Shown: one piece after another, positions 1 through 5,783 of the stretch
How positions within the stretch are numbered: position 1 is the first letter of the stretch
Layout: every line of letters starts with the position of its first letter
Assembly (NCBI GenBank): GCA_964544965.1
Contig: CAZJED010000024.1
Span: 1 to 22,959 of the forward strand
From: UBA11869 sp964544965
GTDB lineage: Bacteria > Pseudomonadota > Gammaproteobacteria > Eutrophobiales > Eutrophobiaceae
Direction of reading: 5' to 3'
DNA length: 22,959 nucleotides
Translations under genes and position numbers: made by a program
The notes under the pieces: generated by a model
Told to the model about the DNA's origin: nothing
Seen by the model: only the letters and a program-made list of their open reading frames with translations
Database searches by the model: none

Positions 1-10
1 TATCTCTGGC

Positions 11-652
11 TTATTTTTCACGTTTTCCAAAAATTACCATAGTTTTCCCAGACACAGAAATCAAATGATCTTCTTCTAAACTTTTTAGTACCCGTCCCAC
101 CATTTCACGTGAACAACCAACAATTCTTCCTAGTTCTTGTCTTGTTATACTAATTTGCATTCCATCTGGATGAGTAATTGCTTCGGGGTTAGTACATAAA
201 TCCAATAAGGTTTTTGCTACTCTTCCTTTTACATCTGTAAATGCAAGATCACTTACTTTACGGCTCGTACGTCTTAGACGAATCGCTAACTGTGATGCAA
301 TTAAAAATAAAAGATCTGGAAAAATCTCAGTTAAATTTTTTAATCTTTCGTAACTGATTGAGGCAATTTCTGATTTTGGTTTAGCCCTTACAGATGCTGT
401 GCGGCTATGCTCATCACCGAACATACCAATTTCACCAAAAAATTCACCTGGGTTAAGATACGCTAAGACGATTTCATTACCTTTAGTATCTTCTATTACA
501 ACAGTAACTGATCCACTAATGATATAATATAAATCATTAGACGGGTCGCCTTCTCTGATGATTAGTTGTTTTGTTGAATATGTCTGAACATCACAATGTT
601 CAAGAAATCTCGATATTACCTTGCCTTTTTCAGGCGATATAGATATGGCCAT
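11..652 (-). CDS. crp: cAMP receptor protein (CRP/Vfr-type global regulator)
   Basis: A 213-residue cAMP-responsive transcription factor that acts as a DNA-binding dimer in the cytoplasm. An N-terminal cyclic-nucleotide-binding beta-roll (about residues 15-120) is followed by the dimer helix and a C-terminal helix-turn-helix (about 168-192). The cAMP pocket is recognisable: GE at 73-74, R84, T85, and T129-S130 on the dimer helix, offset by two from E. coli CRP E72, R82, S83, T127, S128. T85 replaces the E. coli serine. The recognition helix has CSREMVGR, keeping the three base-contacting residues (R182, E183, R187 here). These features separate it from Fnr, which needs N-terminal cysteines. 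The ATG has a weak upstream AGAGAA. It diverges from a YhfA-like OsmC gene exactly as crp does from yhfA in E. coli. I saw no clear TGTGA-N6-TCACA site in the shared 91-bp gap, so autoregulation is not visible. Confidence 0.93.
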   Translation of the reverse strand: MAISISPEKGKVISRFLEHCDVQTYSTKQLIIREGDPSNDLYYIISGSVTVVIEDTKGNEIVLAYLNPGEFFGEIGMFGDEHSRTASVRAKPKSEIASISYERLKNLTEIFPDLLFLIASQLAIRLRRTSRKVSDLAFTDVKGRVAKTLLDLCTNPEAITHPDGMQISITRQELGRIVGCSREMVGRVLKSLEEDHLISVSGKTMVIFGKREK

Positions 653-743
653 TTATATTCTCTATATACAATCATCATTCCTATTTAAACGTTAACTATG
701 TTACTCTTTTTTCAGAAAATCAACTGCTCGAGGTGTAAAAATA

Positions 744-1160
744 TTGAATATTAAAGTAAGTTGGGCTGGTGAAGCCCTATTTATTGGGGAATCAAGTACA
801 GGCCATAAATTATTGATGGACGGACCCCCAGAAGGTGGGGGGCATGATTTAGGTCCCCGTCCTATGGAAATGTTGTTGTTAGGAACTGGTTCATGTAGTT
901 GTTACGATGTTATTCATATACTTAAAAAATCACGCCAAGATGTTATTAAGTGTGAAGTAGAGATTAGTTCTAAACGTGCCGAAACTGAGCCCAAAGTTTT
1001 TACCGATATACATATTCATTTTAAAATTTATGGTAATGATTTAAAGGAAAAGCAGGTCGAAAGGGCGGTTTCTTTATCTGCAGAAAAGTATTGTTCAGCT
1101 TCAATAATGCTAGGGGCTACTGCAAAAATTACCCATAGTTTTAATGTTTTTGATGCGTGA
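744..1160 (+). CDS. OsmC family protein, YhfA type
   Basis: A 138-residue cytoplasmic OsmC/Ohr-fold protein. It aligns along its whole length with E. coli YhfA as I remember it, including GESSTGHKLLMDG, PMEM, RQDV and EKYCSASIML. The two cysteines typical of the superfamily are C51 (in GSCSCYDV) and C117 (in KYCSAS); an extra cysteine sits at C53. Relatives reduce organic hydroperoxides through such a cysteine pair, but the substrate of the YhfA branch is not established, so peroxide reduction is inference. The start is TTG at 744, chosen because GAGGTG lies at 730-735 with good spacing and no ATG fits the family N-terminus. It is divergent from crp and convergent with the TusA-like gene, with only 2 bp between their stop codons. 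Confidence 0.88.
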   Translation: MNIKVSWAGEALFIGESSTGHKLLMDGPPEGGGHDLGPRPMEMLLLGTGSCSCYDVIHILKKSRQDVIKCEVEISSKRAETEPKVFTDIHIHFKIYGNDLKEKQVERAVSLSAEKYCSASIMLGATAKITHSFNVFDA

Positions 1161-1162
1161 TT

Positions 1163-1420
1163 TCAAATTTTATTTGGTTTTTCTACTCGTTTTATATAAA
1201 AATTATATATATTTTCAGTTAAATAAAATTCTATAATTTTGTGATTTGTTCTTGCGCAAAAAGCTTCAAAATCAACTTTTGAATGAGGGTCTGTTGCCTC
1301 CACAAATAAAATTTTATTGGGCTTCATTTTATTTAAGAGAACTTTTGTTTTTAGAATTGGAAGAGGACAGTTAAGTCCTTTTGCATCTAAGTATTCATGA
1401 AATTTAACTTTATTAGTCAT
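1163..1420 (-). CDS. TusA/SirA-like sulfurtransferase family protein
   Basis: An 85-residue protein of the TusA (SirA/YeeD) fold. The signature is LNCPLPILK, giving a CPxP motif with C18 as the likely persulfide-carrying cysteine. The family moves sulfur for tRNA thiolation, molybdopterin or dissimilatory sulfur metabolism. Nothing nearby (no TusBCDE, DsrEFH or rhodanese genes) says which role applies, so I do not call it tusA. It is the last gene of a same-strand run hinT - DAHP synthase - this gene, with a 36-bp gap upstream. That gap has a perfect TATAAT (minus strand, 1429-1434) only about 8 nt before the ATG and no Shine-Dalgarno. The gene is therefore either read through from upstream or translated from a near-leaderless transcript. 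A second cysteine is present at about residue 55 (FEAFCART). Confidence 0.83.
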   Translation of the reverse strand: MTNKVKFHEYLDAKGLNCPLPILKTKVLLNKMKPNKILFVEATDPHSKVDFEAFCARTNHKIIEFYLTENIYNFYIKRVEKPNKI

Positions 1421-1456
1421 AATTTGGCATTATAAAAAATAAAATTTACCAAAAAG

Positions 1457-2515
1457 CTATTTTGTTTTTCTTTTATTACTTGCTTTTGCCAAAAACTCAA
1501 TTAATTTTATGGTATTCTCCCAACCAATACACGCATCAGTAATACTTTGTCCGTAGGTAAGTTTACAGTCAGTTTCGACATCCTGTCTACCTTCGATCAG
1601 ATGACTTTCAATCATTACTCCAATAATTCTAGTGTCTCCATTTTCTATTTGGTTAGCTACCGCATTACCAACATCAATTTGTGCATTGTATTCTTTTCGA
1701 CTATTTGCATGGCTTAAATCGATCATGATATTTTCCGGAAGTTTAGCTGCTTTTAATTCTTCCGAAACTTTATTAATATGCGAAGCATCATAATTTGGCT
1801 CTTTACCTCCACGTAGAATGATATGAGTGTCCACATTACCTTTTGTTGAAACTATAGCTGCATTACCACCATCTTTTCTAATTGAAAGAAAATGATGCGG
1901 TCGTGTTGCTGCGTTAATTGCATCAACAGCAATCTTCGTGGTTCCATATGTTCCATTTTTAAATCCTACCGGGCATGATAAACCTGAGGCGAGTTCTCGA
2001 TGAACTTGACTTTCAGTTGTTCTAGCTCCAATAGCACCCCAACTTATTAAGTCAGTGACATATTGAGGCGTAATTAAATCAAGATATTCGGTTCCAGCTG
2101 GTACGCCCATTTCATTAAGATCCAGAAGTAACTGCCTTGCTAATCTTAGTCCTTTATTAATATTAAAGCTATTATCAAGAGAAGGGTCATTAATCAACCC
2201 CTTCCATCCAACAGTTGTCCGTGGTTTTTCGAAGTAGACGCGCATTATGATTAAAAGATCATTGGAGTATTTTTTTATTAAAGGTTTTAATTTGGTTGCA
2301 TACTCTTTAGCTGCATATACATCATGAATAGAACATGGACCTGTAATCACAATTAAACGATCATCTCTATTGTGCAAAATATTATGGATTGCATTACGTG
2401 TTAATGCGGTCGTCTTTGCAGCCTGTTTAGTAATAGGAATCTCTTTACAAACTTCTAATGGAGTTGTAACTGCTTTAATAGATTCAATTCTTAAGTCATC
2501 AGTTTTATAATTCAT
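1457..2515 (-). CDS. aroG: 3-deoxy-7-phosphoheptulonate (DAHP) synthase, class I AroG type
   Basis: Condenses phosphoenolpyruvate with erythrose-4-phosphate in the first step of the shikimate pathway. The 352-residue product follows E. coli AroG almost end to end: N-terminal MNYKTDDLRI, metal ligand C61 in GPCSIHD, KPRTTVGWKG, GARTTESQVHRELASG, GFKNGT, ILRGGKEPNY, DLSHANS and SITDACIGWE. The metal-binding His, Glu and Asp positions are recognisable in the last part. Block similarity is to the phenylalanine-sensitive AroG rather than AroF, which suggests feedback by Phe, but the effector cannot be proved from sequence. I chose the ATG at 2513-2515 because it matches the family N-terminus. An in-frame GTG at 2567-2569 would add 18 unmatched residues and overlap hinT. 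No strong Shine-Dalgarno precedes the ATG; the gene follows hinT after 38 bp. Confidence 0.94.
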   Translation of the reverse strand: MNYKTDDLRIESIKAVTTPLEVCKEIPITKQAAKTTALTRNAIHNILHNRDDRLIVITGPCSIHDVYAAKEYATKLKPLIKKYSNDLLIIMRVYFEKPRTTVGWKGLINDPSLDNSFNINKGLRLARQLLLDLNEMGVPAGTEYLDLITPQYVTDLISWGAIGARTTESQVHRELASGLSCPVGFKNGTYGTTKIAVDAINAATRPHHFLSIRKDGGNAAIVSTKGNVDTHIILRGGKEPNYDASHINKVSEELKAAKLPENIMIDLSHANSRKEYNAQIDVGNAVANQIENGDTRIIGVMIESHLIEGRQDVETDCKLTYGQSITDACIGWENTIKLIEFLAKASNKRKTK

Positions 2516-2553
2516 AATTTTTAGTGGTTTGTGGTATCTAATTAATTTTTGAT

Positions 2554-2895
2554 TCAGCCTGGTGGCCACGTGAAATTACGTCCCGCCAGAATATGTATAT
2601 GGAGGTGAAAAACGGTTTGTCCAACGTCTTCTCCGTTATTTATGACCAATCTGAATGCTTCACCATACCCATTTTTTCTTGCAATTTCGCCTGCTTTAAG
2701 AAAAAGATGCCCTAATAAATCTTGTTCATCTTTATCTGCATCACTAATTTTTTCTATCTGTTTTTTTGGAATAACCAGTATATGTAGTGGTGCTTGTGGG
2801 TTTACATCTTTAAATGCAAGACATAAATCATCCTCGTACACGATATCAGCTGGTATCTCCCGATTGATAATTTTTGTAAATAATGTTTCTGCCAT
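2554..2895 (-). CDS. hinT: HIT family purine nucleoside phosphoramidase HinT
   Basis: A 113-residue cytoplasmic histidine-triad protein that hydrolyses AMP-lysine and other adenosine phosphoramidates. It shows the full family pattern: TIFxKII-like N-terminus (TLFTKIINREIP), DIVYEDD, F-D-x-NPQAPLHILVIPK, and the HLHIHILAG triad near the C-terminus. The C-terminal tail (FTWPPG) is short compared with E. coli HinT. It heads a minus-strand run with the DAHP synthase and the TusA-like gene. A near-perfect -10 element lies about 43 nt upstream of the start (see 2938-2943). The role of HinT beside aroG is not explained by the pathway and may simply reflect cotranscription. Confidence 0.92.
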   Translation of the reverse strand: MAETLFTKIINREIPADIVYEDDLCLAFKDVNPQAPLHILVIPKKQIEKISDADKDEQDLLGHLFLKAGEIARKNGYGEAFRLVINNGEDVGQTVFHLHIHILAGRNFTWPPG

Positions 2896-2937
2896 AAAAA
2901 TTCTTCTATTCCGATACTCAAAATTTAGTGAGCAGCG

Positions 2938-2943
2938 ATTATA
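2938..2943 (-). promoter_or_regulatory. Putative -10 element of hinT promoter
   Basis: Reading the minus strand, this is a perfect TATAAT followed by the G/C-rich discriminator CGCTGC. It would start transcription near 2931, about 36 nt before the hinT ATG. No good -35 is found at 16-18 nt spacing (best TTTATT), so strength is uncertain. The call rests on the -10 match and the position. Confidence 0.4.
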
Positions 2944-3046
2944 GCGTTATATTGTTGAAAATAAAAAATTTTAACGATTATATTTGATTTATATTTATTT
3001 TTTTATGGATCAGACCTTAGGGCATCTAATAGTTCGGTAGAAACCA

Positions 3047-4261
3047 CTATTTAATATACAGAAAATCATTTGATATATTAATTTTTTTGATATCAAATTT
3101 TTGCGCTAGTGATGGATTATCTAACAATATAGATATTGGTAGAAATTTCTCAATTTCATTTTTTTCATTTAAACCGATAAACAAATTTTGTTTTGTTGAT
3201 AACGGTGAATTAAAAGAGGAGGTAATTGAATAGGCAGTTAGATTTTTTGATAATATTTTTGCTAATTCAGTGTTAATAATATTTTTTCTAGATTTTTCTA
3301 TTGTTAATAGAATTTTATCTATTACTAATTTTGGCTCATCAAGATGAATAGCATGTCCACTTTTATAGGCAAAAAAGTGAGTTGAGTTCTTACTAATATT
3401 TTCTAGATCATATTGCAATTTAACCCATTTTTGTTCTTTTCTATTTCCTAATCTATTATTAGGCCAAACACGCATACCCCGAGTTATTATCATTACAGGA
3501 AATTTGTGTTGTACATGGTTTAAGTGCTCATTTAATTGAATTGCACTTGTTTCCATATTTTCAAGCTCATCAACTAAAGTTTTTAGAGACTTATTTGTTG
3601 ACATTAGAATTTGCGCAATTCTCTTATTTTCTTTCGGAAAGTTATTAGCAATTATAGGTTGTATTATTTTGATACGGAAACCACTCACGTACTTTTTTGG
3701 TTTTATTTTTTTTGGTTTTATTACTCCAAATTCTTGGGTGTTAAATTGTTGAGGGTGAGAAGAATCTATCAGTATTAATCCTGCTGTTAGTTGCGGGTAC
3801 TCGCTTGCAAAATAACGTATATTAAAGCCACCGAATGAATGCCCTACAAGAAGGTAAGGACCAGGAATATTTGCTTGTGTTAATAAGGTTTTTAATTCTT
3901 TCGTTATTCGTGCTGTCGTCCTTGGTTTGGGGCCAGAATCACTCCATCCATAACCAGCGCGGTCGTAACTACAAACTTTCAAATTATTTTTAACTAGATG
4001 TTTCTGGATCGTCGACCACTCAAGAGAGAAGCCACCAATACCAGAATCAAAAATAATTGTTGGAGAACCTCGTCCCTCACAGTGTATGTGCAAGCGGTGG
4101 CTTCCAATATTAACTAGTTTTCCTTTATAAAAATTTTCTTTTGCTTCAGCTAATGTTATGAACAGGGGGGCAGAAAGGGTTAGCAGTAACAGGAATGCTC
4201 TGAAATGCCAAAGTTTTACTTTATGTGCATCACATCCTAGTGGACTCACAGACGTCATCAT
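3047..4261 (-). CDS. Secreted or membrane-anchored alpha/beta hydrolase
   Basis: A 404-residue protein with an N-terminal hydrophobic segment (about residues 19-40, ending AEA) that looks like a signal peptide or anchor. An alpha/beta-hydrolase core covers about 50-320: oxyanion region DSGIGG (72-77), CSYDRAGYGWSD (97-108), nucleophile elbow GHSFGG with S142, LILIDSSHP (163-170), and the likely catalytic His H303 in SGHAIHLDEP. The acidic triad member is not certain. After the core, about 80 residues (325-404) form an Asn/Lys/Ile-rich tail that I do not recognise. The substrate is unknown; the GYGWSD and SGHxIxLD patterns are common in esterase/lipase-like hydrolases. The start is doubtful: ATG-ATG at 4256-4261 without a Shine-Dalgarno, and the first 18 residues before the hydrophobic stretch are unusual. 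It faces away from the exported-protein gene at 4523. Confidence 0.75.
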   Translation of the reverse strand: MMTSVSPLGCDAHKVKLWHFRAFLLLLTLSAPLFITLAEAKENFYKGKLVNIGSHRLHIHCEGRGSPTIIFDSGIGGFSLEWSTIQKHLVKNNLKVCSYDRAGYGWSDSGPKPRTTARITKELKTLLTQANIPGPYLLVGHSFGGFNIRYFASEYPQLTAGLILIDSSHPQQFNTQEFGVIKPKKIKPKKYVSGFRIKIIQPIIANNFPKENKRIAQILMSTNKSLKTLVDELENMETSAIQLNEHLNHVQHKFPVMIITRGMRVWPNNRLGNRKEQKWVKLQYDLENISKNSTHFFAYKSGHAIHLDEPKLVIDKILLTIEKSRKNIINTELAKILSKNLTAYSITSSFNSPLSTKQNLFIGLNEKNEIEKFLPISILLDNPSLAQKFDIKKINISNDFLYIK

Positions 4262-4510
4262 AAATTACAATTAATAATTTCGCCACAATTAAGATTAAAT
4301 TCGTTCGTTAAGTTTTTGACTAATCTGGCATAAATGTTGTTAATGCAATCACCAAAAATGGAAATTTAGATGGCTTTATTTAAATTTTATCTTTTAAATC
4401 AGTAACATAAAAAAATCTTAAGCGGATTACGAAGAATATTTATGGCGGTTTACACAGATCATCATTTTCATTACCCTTGGGTGTTAACAGACAAAAAATA
4501 GAACATAGAA

Positions 4511-4516
4511 AGGAGA
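4511..4516 (+). promoter_or_regulatory. Strong Shine-Dalgarno fixing a GTG start
   Basis: AGGAGA lies 6 nt before the GTG at 4523-4525. It is the best ribosome-binding site in the window and decides the start of the exported protein gene. No ATG upstream is in frame with a comparable site. Confidence 0.75.
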
Positions 4517-4522
4517 AATTTT

Positions 4523-4972
4523 GTGCTAAGAGCATTTCTATTCGTTTTTTTACTTGCTACTTTCACTTTTAAATCATTTGCGATTGAACCAATATTAGAT
4601 CAGCAAGCAATGGTTTACTTTAATGTTTCTTTTGACACTGGATACAAAAAAAAATTAACACATGATTTTGGGTTAAGATTTGATCGGGGAGTAATTCAAC
4701 CCGGTGAAATAATGACCATAGACCAGTTGATGCCTAGAACACCAGTATTTGACCTAGGTATCAATAAGTTTGGCGTCAAGACTTTCGAGTTAAATGGAAT
4801 TGATTTTACAGATAAATATTACGTGTATCATGCAACAGAAGCAGAAGCTACAGAAGAGCCTAAAAAGAAAACAAAATCAATCGGAAAATATATAGATAAA
4901 GCACCAACCGGAGTTCTCATAGGAGTTGTAATACTTACCATTGCACTTGCAGATAGCACTTCTTCTAATTAG
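4523..4972 (+). CDS. Exported protein of unknown function with C-terminal membrane segment
   Basis: A 149-residue protein that I do not recognise. It has a clear signal peptide (residues 1-20, hydrophobic core FLFVFLLATFTF, cleavage likely after SFA). The mature region of about 85 residues reads as short beta-type segments (MVYFNVSF, HDFGLRFDR, FDLGINKFGVKTFELNGIDF). A charged acidic/lysine stretch (about 105-122) leads to one hydrophobic segment (about 127-144) and a short polar tail. This fits an envelope protein tethered by its C-terminus, or a small cell-surface component; both are inference. Translation starts at GTG with a strong AGGAGA upstream. It is followed after 42 bp by a peroxiredoxin on the same strand, so the two may share a transcript. 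A weak promoter-like pair (TTGACT, 17 nt, GTTAAT) lies at 4316-4344 in the 261-bp upstream gap. Confidence 0.8.
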   Translation: MLRAFLFVFLLATFTFKSFAIEPILDQQAMVYFNVSFDTGYKKKLTHDFGLRFDRGVIQPGEIMTIDQLMPRTPVFDLGINKFGVKTFELNGIDFTDKYYVYHATEAEATEEPKKKTKSIGKYIDKAPTGVLIGVVILTIALADSTSSN

Positions 4973-5014
4973 TAAATAATTTAATATAAGAAAATAATTG
5001 AAATGGAGATTACT

Positions 5015-5674
5015 ATGTTACTAAGAATTAATGATGAAGCGCCAAATTTTACTGCCAAAACAACTCATGGGGAGATTAATTTTCATGATTGGGTAGGAGA
5101 CCAATGGGCTGTTTTATTTTCACATCCTAAAGATTTTACACCTGTTTGTACTACTGAACTTGGTTATATGGCAGGCCTCGAATCAGAATTTAAAAAGAGG
5201 AACTGCAAAGTTATTGGTCTAAGTATCGACCCTGTTGAAAACCATAATGAATGGGCAAAGGATATTGAAGAAACACAAGGACATGCAGTTAACTACCCAA
5301 TGATTGGTGATAGTGAGCTAGAAGTAGCCAAACTTTATAATATGTTGCCAGCAGATGAGTCAGGCACATCCGAAGGCAGAACGGCGGTAAATAATGCAAC
5401 AGTCCGTTCAGTTTTTATCATAGGCCCTGATAAAAAAATAAAACTTATGCTCACCTACCCAATGACCACCGGACGTAATTTTGATGAAATTTTGCGTGTA
5501 CTTGATTCGATGCAACTAACAGGAAAACATAAGGTAGCAACGCCGGTAAATTGGAAAAATGGTGATGATGTGATAATCATCCCTGCCGTATCGGATGAAG
5601 AGGCTAAAGAAATATTTCCCAATGGTTGGGAGACAATCAAACCCTATTTACGTACAGTCAAACAACCAAAATAA
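5015..5674 (+). CDS. 1-Cys peroxiredoxin, Prx6 subfamily
   Basis: Reduces hydrogen peroxide and organic hydroperoxides in the cytoplasm. The 219-residue product has the AhpC/TSA thioredoxin fold with peroxidatic C45 in HPKDFTPVCTTE, the conserved IDPVENHNEW and RSVFIIGPDKKI blocks, and the long C-terminal arm typical of Prx6 (TPVNWKNGDDVIIIP and a final WETIKPYLR). No second cysteine sits where a 2-Cys enzyme would have its resolving residue, so an external thiol would complete the cycle. I prefer the ATG at 5015 over the in-frame ATG at 5003 because GGAG (5005-5008) is well spaced for it; the longer form would add only four residues. It follows the exported-protein gene and faces the tRNA gene, with 21 bp between its stop codon and the CCA end of the tRNA. 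Confidence 0.92.
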   Translation: MLLRINDEAPNFTAKTTHGEINFHDWVGDQWAVLFSHPKDFTPVCTTELGYMAGLESEFKKRNCKVIGLSIDPVENHNEWAKDIEETQGHAVNYPMIGDSELEVAKLYNMLPADESGTSEGRTAVNNATVRSVFIIGPDKKIKLMLTYPMTTGRNFDEILRVLDSMQLTGKHKVATPVNWKNGDDVIIIPAVSDEEAKEIFPNGWETIKPYLRTVKQPK

Positions 5675-5682
5675 TTTCTTAG

Positions 5683-5701
5683 CCACCAATCTAAATGGTG
5701 G
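5683..5701 (-). other. Hairpin overlapping the tRNA 3' end
   Basis: On the minus strand the tRNA end CCACCA is followed by a 7-nt loop and its perfect complement TGGTGG, giving a 6-bp stem that includes the CCA tail. Downstream is only a weak T-rich run (TTATTTT about 7 nt later). It could act as a weak terminator or influence 3' trimming. The pairing is seen; the function is a guess. Confidence 0.35.
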
Positions 5702-5772
5702 GCCCGGGAGGACTCGAACCTCCGACCAATGGATTATGAGTCCACTGCTCTAACCAACTGAGCTACAGGCCC
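5696..5772 (-). tRNA. tRNA with CAU anticodon, probably tRNA-Ile2 (k2C-modified)
   Basis: A complete 77-nt tRNA with encoded CCA. Acceptor GGGCCTG pairs with CGGGCCC, with a U-G at pair 6. The D arm is GCTC-AGTTGGTTA-GAGC, the anticodon loop CTCATAA (anticodon at 5736-5738), the variable loop TGGTC and the T arm GGAGG-TTCGAGT-CCTCC. The discriminator is A. CAU could mean elongator Met or Ile2. The initiator is excluded because the first base pair is G-C and the three G-C pairs of the anticodon stem are missing. The TTGGTC variable region and G/C-rich acceptor resemble E. coli ileX more than metT, so I favour Ile2, which TilS would modify to read AUA. It lies 11 nt after the rpoD stop on the same strand. 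Confidence 0.93.
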
Positions 5773-5783
5773 GTGTGAGACAT

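Noticed and set aside
2516..2569. A GTG start giving 18 extra residues on the DAHP synthase
   Set aside because: It overlaps hinT and the extra residues do not match AroG, while the ATG at 2515 matches the family N-terminus exactly.
2642..2944. Open frame on the plus strand across hinT
   Set aside because: It is antisense to a complete, well-conserved HIT gene and its translation has no family features.
4442..4501. A 19-codon ORF rich in His and aromatic residues just upstream of the exported protein gene
   Set aside because: Weak ribosome-binding site, no attenuator-like hairpins after it, and a size common by chance; not enough for a leader-peptide call.
2990..5014. A horizontally acquired island around the hydrolase and exported protein
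   Set aside because: No direct repeats, integrase, transposase remnant or clear compositional break is visible; only the lack of known synteny hints at it.
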